Shown: positions 19,392-29,474, numbered from the stretch's first letter. The stretch: DNA of 64,000 nucleotides from Promicromonospora thailandica (GCF_024171955.1 NZ_JAMTCS010000001.1:1-64000), one strand, 5' to 3'. Notes: a model not told the origin generated them from the sequence alone. Numbers and translations are program-made.

Positions 19392-20480
19392 GTGCAGAAC
19401 CCTGTCCCGCCTACCGGTCCCGTCCCTGCGTCGCCCGACCCCGTACCGACCCCCGCCGCGTCCTACCGCGCGGCGGCGGCCCGGGCCGAGGACGGCCCCG
19501 TCACCCGCACCCCGGTCCCGCGGGGCCCCACGACCGGCCTCGGCCGCCCTGCGGGCCCACGCCAGTTCGTACTCGGCGAGCCGGCCGCCCCGGCCCCGCC
19601 CGCCGTGCGGCGGTTCGTCACGTCGCCCGGGCTCGCGCCTGGCACGGCGGTGCCCCTGATGGCCAACGGGGCGGCGGACAAGACGGCGGGCAGGGCGGTG
19701 GCACCGCCGGCGTCCGCCACGCCGCTCCCAGAGAGCGCGCCCGCCGACCCGCGCCGCCGGTCGTGGCCGCTGGTCACCATGTCGGCCGTGCTCGCGCTGG
19801 GCGCGCTGTTCGGGTCGGTCACGACGGGCCTGGTCACGGGGCTGGTCACCGGGCCGGACGAGACTGCGCCGGCGGCGGCCGCCCCGGCCCCCGTGCCCGG
19901 CGTCGGCCTCACCACGTCGGGCGCGGCGCAGCGGGTGCTGCCGAGCGTGGTCCAGGTGCGGGCCGGCTCGCGCGGCGGGTCGGGCGTGGTCATCGACGGC
20001 AGCCACGTGGTGACCAACGGGCACGTCGTCGTCGGGGCGTCCACGGTCGAGCTCGTGCTGGACGACGGCCGCCGGGTCAGCGGCCGCGTGCTCGGCGCGG
20101 ACGAGCGCAACGACATCGCGGTGGTCGAGGCCGACCTCGGTGGTGCGCCCGCGGCGACCCTGGGCAGCAGCGCGGCGCTGCGTATCGGCGAGCCGGTGAT
20201 CGCCGTCGGCTCGCCGCTGGGTCTCACGGGGAGCGTCACGGCGGGCGTGGTGAGCGCCGTCGACCGGGACGCGGGCGGCTTCCCCGGGCCGATGGTGCAG
20301 ACGGACGCCTCGATCAACCAGGGCAACTCCGGTGGTCCGCTGGTGGACCTGAGCGGCGACGTGGTGGGCATCAACACGGCCATCGCCACGGTGGGCGGCT
20401 CGGGCAGCATCGGCATCGGTTTCGCGGTGCCGATCGACCGCGCCGCGCAGGTCGCCGAGCGCATCATCCGCGGCTCCTGA
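19392..20480 (+). CDS. Membrane-anchored HtrA-like trypsin-fold serine protease without PDZ domain
   Basis: 362 residues from GTG 19392 (AAGGAG 8 nt upstream). About 120 residues of Pro/Ala-rich disordered cytoplasmic tail precede one membrane segment (125-153). The extracytoplasmic protease domain has the triad H211 (VVTNGHVVV), D241 (ERNDIAVV) and S313 (QGNSGGPL). The protein ends at residue 362, immediately after the protease fold, so the usual PDZ domain of HtrA/DegP is absent. It probably degrades or cleaves misfolded or signalling proteins at the outer membrane face. It follows the MoxR operon by 51 bp on the same strand and may be co-transcribed. Confidence 0.87.
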   Translation: MQNPVPPTGPVPASPDPVPTPAASYRAAAARAEDGPVTRTPVPRGPTTGLGRPAGPRQFVLGEPAAPAPPAVRRFVTSPGLAPGTAVPLMANGAADKTAGRAVAPPASATPLPESAPADPRRRSWPLVTMSAVLALGALFGSVTTGLVTGLVTGPDETAPAAAAPAPVPGVGLTTSGAAQRVLPSVVQVRAGSRGGSGVVIDGSHVVTNGHVVVGASTVELVLDDGRRVSGRVLGADERNDIAVVEADLGGAPAATLGSSAALRIGEPVIAVGSPLGLTGSVTAGVVSAVDRDAGGFPGPMVQTDASINQGNSGGPLVDLSGDVVGINTAIATVGGSGSIGIGFAVPIDRAAQVAERIIRGS

Positions 20481-20482
20481 GC

Positions 20483-21316
20483 TCAGTCGCTCCTGACCGC
20501 CATGTCCTGGAGCCCGACCGTCGCCACGAGCGCCAGCCGGCTCCGGGACTCGGCGTCGCGCGGCGTGTCCACGACGAGCCGCAGGTCCGAGCCCTGCGTG
20601 GTGAGCACGTTGGACTCCACCGCGATGTCGCCCACCTCGGGGTGCTCGACGACCTTGCGCGCACCCTGGTGCTCCCCCACCGCCCGCTGCTCCCACAGCT
20701 CCCGGAACCGGTCGCCGCGCAGCAGCCGTGCCACGAGCGCCCGCAGGTCCGGGTCCTTCGGGTAGCGGCTCGTGGTCGCCCGCAGGTCGGCGACCAGCGA
20801 CCGCTCGAACGCGTCCCGCTCGTCGGTGGTCTGCCGGATGCGGGACGGCTGTTGCTCGAACTGGAACAGCATCGCGTTGCGGTCCTCGGCCGGCTGCCGC
20901 GTCGGGTCGCCGAGCGCCGCCGCGAACAGCGGGTTCCAGGCCAGCATCTGCCAGCCCGCGTCGCAGACCAGCACGGGACTGCCCGCCAGCTGCTCGACGA
21001 TGCGGTGCACGCTGCCGGGGATCAGGCGGGGCACACGGTCCGGCGTGGTGGCGTGGCCGGCGAGGCGGAAGAGGTGGGACTGCTCGTCGTCGGACAGCCC
21101 GAGCGCCCGGGCGAGCGCCGCGCACACCTGGGCCGACGGCGTGCTCGCGCGCCCCTGCTCCAGCCGCACCACGTACTCGACGGAGATGCCGGCGAGCTGC
21201 GCGAGCTCGCTGCGCCGCAGTCCCGCGACCCGGCGCGGGGAGAGGTGCGGCAGGCCGACGTCGCCCGGCGCGATCCTGTCGCGCCAGGTCCGTAGCGCGG
21301 TTCCAAGCTCGTCCAT
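20483..21316 (-). CDS. XRE-family regulator with MmyB-like ligand-binding domain
   Basis: 277 residues from ATG 21316 (AGGA upstream); an in-frame ATG at 21334 adds six residues and is the alternative. HTH: LRRSELAQLAGISVEYVVRLEQGRAS. The MmyB-like domain holds DAGWQMLAWNPLFAAALGD and VEHPEVGDIAVESNVLTTQGSDLRLVVDTP. It is divergent from the NAD-dependent epimerase gene at 21419 with only about 100 bp between, the arrangement usual for this family, which tends to repress the adjacent short-chain dehydrogenase until a ligand binds. Its stop lies 2 bp from the convergent HtrA-like gene's stop. Confidence 0.9.
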   Translation of the reverse strand: MDELGTALRTWRDRIAPGDVGLPHLSPRRVAGLRRSELAQLAGISVEYVVRLEQGRASTPSAQVCAALARALGLSDDEQSHLFRLAGHATTPDRVPRLIPGSVHRIVEQLAGSPVLVCDAGWQMLAWNPLFAAALGDPTRQPAEDRNAMLFQFEQQPSRIRQTTDERDAFERSLVADLRATTSRYPKDPDLRALVARLLRGDRFRELWEQRAVGEHQGARKVVEHPEVGDIAVESNVLTTQGSDLRLVVDTPRDAESRSRLALVATVGLQDMAVRSD

Positions 21317-21418
21317 GGGCTCATCCTGCTGCATGCCGCCCCGCCCCGGCGTGGTACGGGCTGTACCACCACGAGCCGTGGCTCCCTCGCACCGGCGCCG
21401 GGCCGCAGGCTCACTGCC

Positions 21419-22417
21419 ATGGACATCTTCCTCACCGGCGGCAGCGGATTCGTCGGACAGCACCTGATCACCCGCCTCCTCGCGGACGGCCACACCGTGC
21501 GAGCCCTGGCCCGCAGCACCGAGGCGGCACGACGCGTCGAGGCGGCCGGCGCGACGGCCGTACGCGGCGACCTCGCCGACCTCCGCCGCACCTCGGACGG
21601 CGGGCCCGACCGGCCCCCGTCCTGGCTCACGTCGCTGGACGGCGCGGACGCCGTCGTCCACGCGGCCGCCCGCATGGCGTTCTGGGGGCCGGACGCCGGT
21701 TTCGAGCGCGACAACCACTGGCCCACGATCACCCTCTTCCGGGCTGCGGCGGACGCCGGGGTCGGACGCTTCGTGCTCATCAGCGCCGCCGCCGTCTCCA
21801 CCGACGGGCGGGGCGGCCCCGCCGTCGTCGACGAGACGACGCCCACCGGCCGCCCGCTCATCGCCTACGGCCGTGTCAAGCTCGCGACCGAGCAGGCGCT
21901 CGCCGCGCTGCCGACCCCCGGGACGACGCTGGTGACGCTGCGTCCCCCGATGATCTGGGGCGTCGGCATGACGACGCTGCGCGAGGCGGCGCAGGGTGCA
22001 CGGGCCGGGCAGTACGCCTGGATCGACAACGGCCGGCACCTCGTGGACCACGTGCACGTCGACAACCTCACCGCGGCGACGTCCGCCGCCCTGACCCGCG
22101 GCACCGACCGCGGCGTCTACTACGTGACCGACGGCGCGCCCCGGTCGGTGCGCGACTTCATGACGCCGATGATGGCCGCCGCCGGGGCCGACGTGCGCTC
22201 GGCGCGGAGCGTGCCGTACGGGACGGCGGCGGTGCTCGCCGGCGTGCTGGACGCGACGTGGCGCCTGCTGCGCCGTCCGACCGCCCCGCCGCTGGACCGC
22301 TGGCTGCTCGCCTTCCTGGGCCGCGACCGCACGTACGACATCACGCGGGCACGGGTGGAGCTGGGGTACCGGCCGGTGCTGTCGTTCGAGGAGGGGGTGG
22401 CGGAGCTGCGGGCGTGA
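21419..22417 (+). CDS. Extended SDR / NAD-dependent epimerase-dehydratase family protein
   Basis: 332 residues. The nucleotide motif TGGSGFVG (residues 6-13) and the catalytic pair Y150-x3-K154 in IAYGRVK identify an extended short-chain dehydrogenase. The C-terminal half (RGTDRGVYYVTDG, TYDITRARVELGYRP) is like 3-beta-hydroxysteroid dehydrogenase/dihydroflavonol reductase-type members. It would oxidise or reduce a hydroxyl or keto group on a lipid-like or cyclic substrate in the cytoplasm. The divergent MmyB-type regulator probably controls it. Confidence 0.85.
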   Translation: MDIFLTGGSGFVGQHLITRLLADGHTVRALARSTEAARRVEAAGATAVRGDLADLRRTSDGGPDRPPSWLTSLDGADAVVHAAARMAFWGPDAGFERDNHWPTITLFRAAADAGVGRFVLISAAAVSTDGRGGPAVVDETTPTGRPLIAYGRVKLATEQALAALPTPGTTLVTLRPPMIWGVGMTTLREAAQGARAGQYAWIDNGRHLVDHVHVDNLTAATSAALTRGTDRGVYYVTDGAPRSVRDFMTPMMAAAGADVRSARSVPYGTAAVLAGVLDATWRLLRRPTAPPLDRWLLAFLGRDRTYDITRARVELGYRPVLSFEEGVAELRA

Positions 22418-22431
22418 GGCGGCTCGCGTGG

Positions 22432-23211
22432 TCAGGCGGCGTCGGCCTGGAGGGCCGGGCCGAGCGTGAGCCCGCCGTCGATCACGTACTCCGCCCCCGT
22501 GACGAACGACGCGTCCGACGACGCGAGGAACAGGAGCAGGCCGCTGACGTCGGCGGGCTCCCCGAGCCGCGGGACGGCGAACGGCTCGGGCGAGTAGAAG
22601 TCGGCGATGGCCGTGCTCGCGCCGGCCGCCGGCTCCTGGATGAACGGGGTGGCGATCACGCCGGGGAGGATGGTGTTCACCCGGATGCGGTCGCGGCCCA
22701 GCTCGAGCGCCGCCGTCTGCGTCAGCCCCCGCACCGCCCACTTGCTGGCGACGTACGGCGCGTAGTGCGCCGTGCCGGCCAGGGCCATGGTCGAGGCGAT
22801 GTTGACGACGGCGCCCCCTCCCGCGCGGCGCAGGGCGGGGGCCGCGGCCCTGATGCCGAGGAACGTCCCGGTGAGGTTGACGTCGAGGATGCGCGACCAG
22901 GTGGCCGGGTCGGTGTCCTCGACCGTCGCGGGCGGGTTCTGCACCCCCGCGTTGTTGACCAGCACGTTCAGGCCGCCGAAGGCCTCCTCCGCCGCAGCCA
23001 CGGCGGCGGACCACGAGCTCTCGTCGGTGACGTCGAGGTGGACGGCGAGGGCGCGTGTCCCGAGCTCGTCGACCAGGGCGGCGCCACGCTCCTCGTCGAG
23101 GCCGGCGATCACGACGTGCGCGCCCTCCGCGTGGAAGGCGCGCACGTGGCTGGAGCCCTGGCCGCCGGTGCCGCCGGTCACGAGCACGGTCTGGTTGTCG
23201 AAGCGGGGCAT
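22432..23211 (-). CDS. Classical short-chain dehydrogenase/reductase
   Basis: 259 residues from ATG 23211, with AAGGAG upstream on the minus strand. Cofactor motif TGGTGGQG (12-19), NNAG (86-89), catalytic S140 and Y153-x3-K157, all in place. D60 in HLDVTD is the usual adenine-binding Asp. Of the family it is closest in pattern to 3-alpha/20-beta-hydroxysteroid dehydrogenase-like SDRs (NAD-dependent secondary alcohol oxidation). The promoter region carries two copies of a GTGAGTC-N4-GACTCAC palindrome, so a dimeric repressor encoded elsewhere probably controls it. Confidence 0.88.
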   Translation of the reverse strand: MPRFDNQTVLVTGGTGGQGSSHVRAFHAEGAHVVIAGLDEERGAALVDELGTRALAVHLDVTDESSWSAAVAAAEEAFGGLNVLVNNAGVQNPPATVEDTDPATWSRILDVNLTGTFLGIRAAAPALRRAGGGAVVNIASTMALAGTAHYAPYVASKWAVRGLTQTAALELGRDRIRVNTILPGVIATPFIQEPAAGASTAIADFYSPEPFAVPRLGEPADVSGLLLFLASSDASFVTGAEYVIDGGLTLGPALQADAA

Positions 23212-23237
23212 GGGGTGCTCCTTCGGTGTCGCGGGTT

Positions 23238-23303
23238 GTGAGTCGAGTGACTCACCATTGCTTCGACAGTAGGCCTCTGGTGGTTGTGAGTCAAGCGACT
23301 CGC
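23238..23303. promoter_or_regulatory. Tandem operator-like palindromes upstream of the SDR gene
   Basis: Two inverted repeats: GTGAGTC-N4-GACTCAC at 23238-23255 (perfect) and GTGAGTC-N4-GACTCGC at 23286-23303 (one mismatch). Their centres are 48 bp apart. Symmetry and size fit a TetR-type dimer; no TetR gene is adjacent. Confidence 0.65.
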
Positions 23304-23357
23304 CACCTGCCCCACCCGCCCGCTCACGGCAACACCGGTCCGGACCCCGTCATGGCA

Positions 23358-25031
23358 TCAGCCCGCCCTGCAGGCCACGTCACGCTTCGGGAGGGTCCCG
23401 TCCACCAGGAACGTCGTGGTGGTCTCCAGGGCGCAGGGGTTGTCGTGCAGCACGTAGGCCCCGTGCCCGCTCTGGTCGACAGTCACCAGACGCGACCGGT
23501 CACCGAACCGCTCCCGGGCGAGCTGGCCGCCGCGCAGCGGAGTAGCCGGGTCCCGCTCGTTCTGCACGATCAGGATGTTCCGCTTGCCTTCCCGCGAGAT
23601 CTCCGCCTGCTCGACGGGCTCGTACGGCCAGTACGCACACGGCGTGATGTTGGCCCCCGCCGCGCCGAACATCGGGTACTTCGCCCGGTCCTCGGCCGCG
23701 GTCTCCTTGTAGTGCTGCACGTCCGTGGGCCACTCGGCGTCGTTGCAGCTCACCGAGAGGAACACCGTCAGCGCGTTGTCGGGCTCCCAGGGTTCCTCGG
23801 CGTTGGCCGCGGGATCGGCCGGGGCACCCACCAACGGACCGGCGGGCGCGTCAGCGGCCAGCTGCTTCACGACCCCTGCCCCGTCGTCGGCCATGACCGA
23901 CTCCCAGATCTCAGCGATCTTGGGGTACTGGGCCGGGCTGTAGAGATACCCGAAGTTGGCCATCCGGAAGATCACGCCATCCACCCCGACCATCGGCTGC
24001 TCGTCGAGCCGCTCGGCCAGCTCGAAGTAGGTGGCACGCACCTGCGCCGGGGTGCGGCCCAGCCCGTAGCTGCCGTGCCGCTTGGCCGCCCACCTCGCGA
24101 AGTCAGGGAACGTCTCCTCCATGCCCGGACCCCACAGACGGAGCACGTCCTGGTTCAGGTGCGTGGCACCGATGTTGCTGTCCAGCACCACCCGGTCGGC
24201 CCGGTCGGGGAACATCGCGTCGTACGTGGCACCCAGTCCGCTGCCGTAGGAGTAGCCCAGGTAACTCGCCTTCTCCTCACCCAGCGCTGCCCGGATCTGG
24301 TCCAGGTCGCGCGCCGTGTTGGGCGTGTTCAGGTGCTGCAGCAGCTCGGCGTCGGACGACGCGGCGCACTGCTCGGCGATGCCCCTGACGACCTCCGCCT
24401 GCGCCTCGACGGATGCATCGTCCACGGCGTAGGGCGGGAGGTTGCCGAAGTGCGGGGTCTCCGCGGTGAACCCGCAGTGCGCGGCCGTCGAGTGCCCGAT
24501 GCCCCGGGTGTCCATCCCGATGATGTCGTACGCGTCCCGAACGCTCTTGGGCAGACCCCTGGACGCCAGCACCGTGGGCAGCGCGAGCCCGGAACCGGAC
24601 GGGCCGCCGGGGTTCAGCAGCAGGATGCCGCGGCGCTTCTCCGGATCGGTACTGGCCATCCGCGAGATCATGAGGTCGATCTGCTCGCCGCCGGGCTCGG
24701 CGTAGTCCATCGGCACCTGCACCGTCGCGCAGTCCAGCACGTACGGGAAGGCGTCCTCGACCACGTCGACGGGACAGGTACCCCACTCCGCCGCCGCCGG
24801 CGTAGGTACCTGCGCCGTCCCGGCCGCCGCCGGGCTGGTCGTGGCGGACCGATCGCCGGCCAGGGCGGGCACGCTCACCGAGGCCGCCAGGCCCACCGCC
24901 AGCGTCACCGCGATCCCGCGACGTGCGGCGCGTCGAGACAGCCACCGCCTCGGGTCTCGGGCCTCGGACGCATCCGGTACAGACATGACAGGTCCGTCAT
25001 CGACAGGGATCGGCTTCGTGCGCTCTGGCAT
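23358..25031 (-). CDS. Secreted tripeptidyl aminopeptidase-like alpha/beta hydrolase
   Basis: 557 residues from ATG 25031 (GAAGGAAGG upstream). An Arg-rich n-region (RRAARRGIAVTLAVGLAASVSVPALA, about 33-58) is an export signal. The oxyanion motif LNPGGPSGSG is at 139-148, the nucleophile elbow GYSYGS has S261, and the C-terminal family domain carries QSGHGAYVL with the catalytic His. Three conserved Cys pairs fit extracellular disulfides. This is the Streptomyces Tap/SlpD-like family, which removes N-terminal tripeptides or processes exported proteins. It is a single gene between divergently regulated neighbours. Confidence 0.88.
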   Translation of the reverse strand: MPERTKPIPVDDGPVMSVPDASEARDPRRWLSRRAARRGIAVTLAVGLAASVSVPALAGDRSATTSPAAAGTAQVPTPAAAEWGTCPVDVVEDAFPYVLDCATVQVPMDYAEPGGEQIDLMISRMASTDPEKRRGILLLNPGGPSGSGLALPTVLASRGLPKSVRDAYDIIGMDTRGIGHSTAAHCGFTAETPHFGNLPPYAVDDASVEAQAEVVRGIAEQCAASSDAELLQHLNTPNTARDLDQIRAALGEEKASYLGYSYGSGLGATYDAMFPDRADRVVLDSNIGATHLNQDVLRLWGPGMEETFPDFARWAAKRHGSYGLGRTPAQVRATYFELAERLDEQPMVGVDGVIFRMANFGYLYSPAQYPKIAEIWESVMADDGAGVVKQLAADAPAGPLVGAPADPAANAEEPWEPDNALTVFLSVSCNDAEWPTDVQHYKETAAEDRAKYPMFGAAGANITPCAYWPYEPVEQAEISREGKRNILIVQNERDPATPLRGGQLARERFGDRSRLVTVDQSGHGAYVLHDNPCALETTTTFLVDGTLPKRDVACRAG

Positions 25032-25153
25032 CGTGGCCTTCCTTCAACAGAGAGGTTTCACCCCGGGAGCAGCCGGCACCGAGCGTCGACCAGCCCCCGA
25101 GGTCGGTCCGACCAGTCTTCGCAGGATCCGGCGCGTCGCCCAGTGACGAGCCG

Positions 25154-26449
25154 TCACCAGCACCCAGGAGGTTCTCCGTCCCCGTCCGTGACATGTGTCA
25201 CGCCGGTTGCGCACGGTGCCGCGGGCGGGCGACAGGGAGCGTCTGCGGCGCCGACCGTGATGACGACGGTGAACGTCTGGCCGTCACGGCGCACCTCGAG
25301 GTCGCCGTCCACCTCGGACGCCCGCCGGGCGATGCCGGTCAGCCCCGCCCCGCCCGCGTTCCCGGGCCGGTCGGGGGCGTCGGCCGCGACGTCGTTGGAG
25401 ATCTCGTAACGCCACGTCCGATCCGTGCGGGTGAGGGACAGTCGGGCCCACCTGCCGCCGCCGTGGCGCAGCACGTTCGTCGTCGTCTCGCGGACGACCG
25501 GACCGAGGGTGGACGCCGGGGCGAGCGAGGCGTCGGGGTCCACCGTGGCCTCGGCCTTGGTGCCGGCGGCGCGCAGCAGGTCGACGGCGTTGGCGAGCTC
25601 GTCGCGCAGCGGGACGGACCGGAAGCGGGTGGCCAGGTCGCGGGTGCCCTGCCGGGCGTCGTCGACGCTGGCACGTGCGGCGCGCAGCTGTTCCGTGCCC
25701 GCCCCCGGGTCGCGCGGCATGAGCCGCTCGGCGAGCTCCAGCTGGAGGGCGACGACCTGCAGGTGGTGCCCTTGCAGGTCGTGCACGTCGGTCGCCAGGC
25801 GGAGCCGCTCGTGGGTCGCGGCGAGCCTGGCCTCCGAGGCGCGGGCCCGGTCGAGCGTGGCGAGCACGTCCCACCACCACAGCGACGACACGGTCACGAT
25901 CGGCAGGATGGCAGACAGGAGGAGCACCTGGGGCCAGTTGGCGGCCGGAACCTCGCCCAGCGTGCGGCGGACGTCGATCACGCAGAGCGCGACCAGCAGC
26001 GCGGTCGCAGCCAGCGCGACGCGCAAGCGAACTCCAGGCGGCCAGTTCACCAGCATGGCCACCTGGATCAGCGGCAGGACACCCACCACCCACACCCCGG
26101 TGACCAGCCCAGCCGCGAGCCCGTACGCCGCTGCGAGCAGGAGCGGTGGGAGATGGCGCCACCAGACCACCAGCGGCACATCCACGGTGCGATGCCGGTA
26201 GTCGAGCAGCAGGGGCAGCGTCGCGAGCCACCACAGCAGCCCACCGACACCGACGGCTGCGGACGTGACACGGCCGAACCCACTCTCGACGAGAGAGTTC
26301 ACCAGGAGGACCACGATGACGAGCTGGGAGACCACGATCGCCAGTGCGACGTACCACCAGGTCGCGCTGATGCTCCGGGTCAGCCGTAGCGCGGTACGGG
26401 CCTCGACAGCCGATGCGGCGACGGCGGAGCGATCGGGCCGGCTGCTCAT
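25154..26449 (-). CDS. NarL/DesK-type sensor histidine kinase without adjacent response regulator
   Basis: 431 residues from ATG 26449. Six or so membrane segments lie in residues 30-195. The dimerisation/phospho-acceptor region is LATDVHDLQGHHLQVVALQLELAERL with H223 (HisKA_3 type). The HATPase part has VVRETTTNVLRHG and GLTGIARRASEVDGDL. Such kinases nearly always pair with a LuxR-type regulator, but none is encoded on either side, so the partner is elsewhere or lost. The last about 30 residues (CRPPAAPCATGVTHVTDGDG) run past the ATPase domain. The DNA encoding this tail contains a palindrome that recurs just upstream of the start codon. Confidence 0.85.
   Translation of the reverse strand: MSSRPDRSAVAASAVEARTALRLTRSISATWWYVALAIVVSQLVIVVLLVNSLVESGFGRVTSAAVGVGGLLWWLATLPLLLDYRHRTVDVPLVVWWRHLPPLLLAAAYGLAAGLVTGVWVVGVLPLIQVAMLVNWPPGVRLRVALAATALLVALCVIDVRRTLGEVPAANWPQVLLLSAILPIVTVSSLWWWDVLATLDRARASEARLAATHERLRLATDVHDLQGHHLQVVALQLELAERLMPRDPGAGTEQLRAARASVDDARQGTRDLATRFRSVPLRDELANAVDLLRAAGTKAEATVDPDASLAPASTLGPVVRETTTNVLRHGGGRWARLSLTRTDRTWRYEISNDVAADAPDRPGNAGGAGLTGIARRASEVDGDLEVRRDGQTFTVVITVGAADAPCRPPAAPCATGVTHVTDGDGEPPGCW
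25184..25200. repeat. Palindrome GTGACA-N2-TGTCAC inside the kinase gene's 3' end
   Basis: Perfect 6-bp arms around TG. On the minus strand the 16-mer TGACACATGTCACGGA matches the plus strand at 26468-26483, so the pair brackets the kinase gene as inverted copies. Confidence 0.55.
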
Positions 26450-26466
26450 TCGCCCAGGTTACGAGC

Positions 26467-26483
26467 ATGACACATGTCACGGA
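26467..26483. promoter_or_regulatory. Operator-like palindrome upstream of the kinase start
   Basis: TGACA-CA-TGTCA lies 18-31 bp ahead of the kinase ATG (26449), within the expected promoter/leader. Its inverted copy is at 25184-25200. Confidence 0.5.
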
Positions 26484-26548
26484 TGCGGCCCTCACGCCCG
26501 CACGGCGCTCATGCTCCAGCCCGGGTAGACCGTGGCGACGGCGGGCGG

Positions 26549-27130
26549 CTACGGCGCGGGAACGTCGACGTGCGCCGTCGCCGCACGTGCCGGGTCCGCC
26601 GGTTCGCGATGGATCGCGGCGTCCACCGCTGCGCCGATGCGCCGCAGGGCAGCCAGGTCGCGCGGTTCGAGCGAGTCGATCAAGTATTCGCGGACTGCCG
26701 CGACGTGCCCGGGCGCAGCCGCGACGACGACGTCGTAGCCGGCCTCGGTCAGTGTCGCGTTGGTGCGGCGACCCGCACCGGGTATCCGGGACCTGGCAAG
26801 CAGCCCACGCTTCTCCAGTCGTCCGACGACGTGCGACAACCGCGACAACGACGCCGACGTGCGCGTGGCCAGGGCGCTCATCTGCATGGTCCGATCCGGC
26901 TCCTCGGAGAGGACCGACAGCACCATGTACTCGAAGAAGGTCATCTGCGACTCGCGCTGCATCCGCGCATCCAGGGCAGCGGGCAAGCTGATCATGATCG
27001 CGGAGTTGGCCAGCCACGCCGCCAGCTCGTCGCTGTTCAGCCAACGCGGCTCGACGTCCGACGCGCGGGACTGCGAGCCGGCCTGCCGGGGCCTCTCGCC
27101 CCGCTGCTGAGCATCTCCCGTCTTCGCCAT
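26549..27130 (-). CDS. MarR-family transcriptional regulator
   Basis: 193 residues from ATG 27130. The winged helix is clear: FEYMVLSVLSEEPDRTMQMSALATRTSASLSRLSHVVGRLEKRGLLARSRIPGAGRRTNATLTEAG (about 66-135). It binds DNA as a dimer and typically senses phenolic or oxidant ligands. It is divergent from the aldo/keto reductase gene; the 146-bp intergenic region holds three near-identical TTGACGCATCAA-type sites, the likely operators for itself and the reductase. The 35-residue N-terminal extension is Gln/Arg-rich and unusual. Confidence 0.92.
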   Translation of the reverse strand: MAKTGDAQQRGERPRQAGSQSRASDVEPRWLNSDELAAWLANSAIMISLPAALDARMQRESQMTFFEYMVLSVLSEEPDRTMQMSALATRTSASLSRLSHVVGRLEKRGLLARSRIPGAGRRTNATLTEAGYDVVVAAAPGHVAAVREYLIDSLEPRDLAALRRIGAAVDAAIHREPADPARAATAHVDVPAP

Positions 27131-27154
27131 GCGGGCAGCCTACGGCGCCAGTTA

Positions 27155-28248
<1,094 letters not shown>

Positions 28249-28335
28249 GGAACGACGGCAACGAGCCGAGCGACGCGGAACCCCCGCGCGCTCGCCGCAC
28301 AGAACACCCCGTAGACGACTGAATGGAGCAGCACC

Positions 28336-29427
28336 ATGGCAGGCAACCCGATCCGCGTCGGGATCATCGGCGCGGACACGAAGGCCAGCTGGGCCGGCGC
28401 ATCTCACGTCCCCGCGCTCATGGCCCAACCGCAGCTGAAGCTGGCCGCCGTAGCGACCCGGCGCGAGGAGAGCGCTCGGCAGGCCGCCGAGCTGTTCGGC
28501 GCCGAGCGCTGGTATGCCGACCCGTACGAGCTGATCAGCGACCCGTCGATCGACGTCGTCACGGTCGCCGTCAAGGTCCCCGCACACCGCGAGCTCGTGC
28601 TCGCGGCCCTCGCGGCCGGCAAAGCCGTCTACGCGGAGTCGCCGTTGGGTGCGAACGTCGCCGAGACCGAGGAGATGGCGGCGGCGGCCGGCACCCTGCA
28701 CACGGCGATCGGGTTGCAGGGCAGTCTCAGCCCCTCGGTGCGCCGGGCTGCCGAAATCGTGGCCCAGGGCCGGCTCGGGCGGCTGCTGTCAGCCCGAGCG
28801 ACCGCGACCACGTTCGGGAACGGCCCGGAGTCGGTGAGCGCCTACGAGTACTTCGACAAGGCGGACGCCGGCGCGAGCTTCATGACGATCGCGGTGGGCC
28901 ACGTGCTGGACGTGATCGAGACGGTCCTTGGCGACATCACCGAGATCGACGCCCGCACGGAGCTGCTCTGGCCGGAGGTGAAGCTGGTCGACACCGGCAC
29001 GACCACCACCCGCGAGGTGCCGGACCACCTCGACGCGATCCTCAAGACGTCGTCCGGAGCTCCCGTCGGAGTGCAGGTCCTGGCGGGCGTGCCCGTGCCC
29101 GACGCGCGGTTCAGCCTCGAGGTCCGGGGCGCCGACGGCTGGCTCAGGCTGACCGGCAACCACCCCGCCGGCGTCCAGGTCGGCGACCTCACGCTGACCT
29201 CGAACGTCGACGTCGAGGAGCCCGACCGCCCTGTCGCCACGGGAACCGGTCCGGCCGCGGCCGAGATCTGGACCGGTGCCGCCATCAACGTGGGCGAGGT
29301 GTACGCGAGCCTCGCGCGCGACCTCGCCGACGGCACCCACCACACTCCTGGGTTCGCCCGTGCCGCCCACAACAGCCGCCTGGTCGCCCGGGTCGAGCGA
29401 GCCGCACGAACCGGCGTCCGGCAGTAG
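28336..29427 (+). CDS. Gfo/Idh/MocA-family protein with altered EKP motif (Gal80-like)
   Basis: 363 residues. N-terminal Rossmann fold (VGIIGADTKASWAG, residues 8-21) and the C-terminal alpha/beta domain of the family. At the position of the catalytic EKP motif it has E101-S102-P103 (YAESPLG), so the Lys that acts in most sugar dehydrogenases is missing. Gal80-type regulatory members also lack it, and the start of the C-terminal domain (ATTFGNGPESVSAYEYFDKADAGASFMTIAVGH) resembles that branch. It may bind NAD(P) without catalysis. It lies 87 bp downstream of the aldo/keto reductase on the same strand, perhaps under the same MarR control. Confidence 0.8.
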   Translation: MAGNPIRVGIIGADTKASWAGASHVPALMAQPQLKLAAVATRREESARQAAELFGAERWYADPYELISDPSIDVVTVAVKVPAHRELVLAALAAGKAVYAESPLGANVAETEEMAAAAGTLHTAIGLQGSLSPSVRRAAEIVAQGRLGRLLSARATATTFGNGPESVSAYEYFDKADAGASFMTIAVGHVLDVIETVLGDITEIDARTELLWPEVKLVDTGTTTTREVPDHLDAILKTSSGAPVGVQVLAGVPVPDARFSLEVRGADGWLRLTGNHPAGVQVGDLTLTSNVDVEEPDRPVATGTGPAAAEIWTGAAINVGEVYASLARDLADGTHHTPGFARAAHNSRLVARVERAARTGVRQ

Positions 29428-29474
29428 GTGTGCCGGCAGGAACGGCCGCCCGGGCTCCTGCCACCAGCCGAGTC

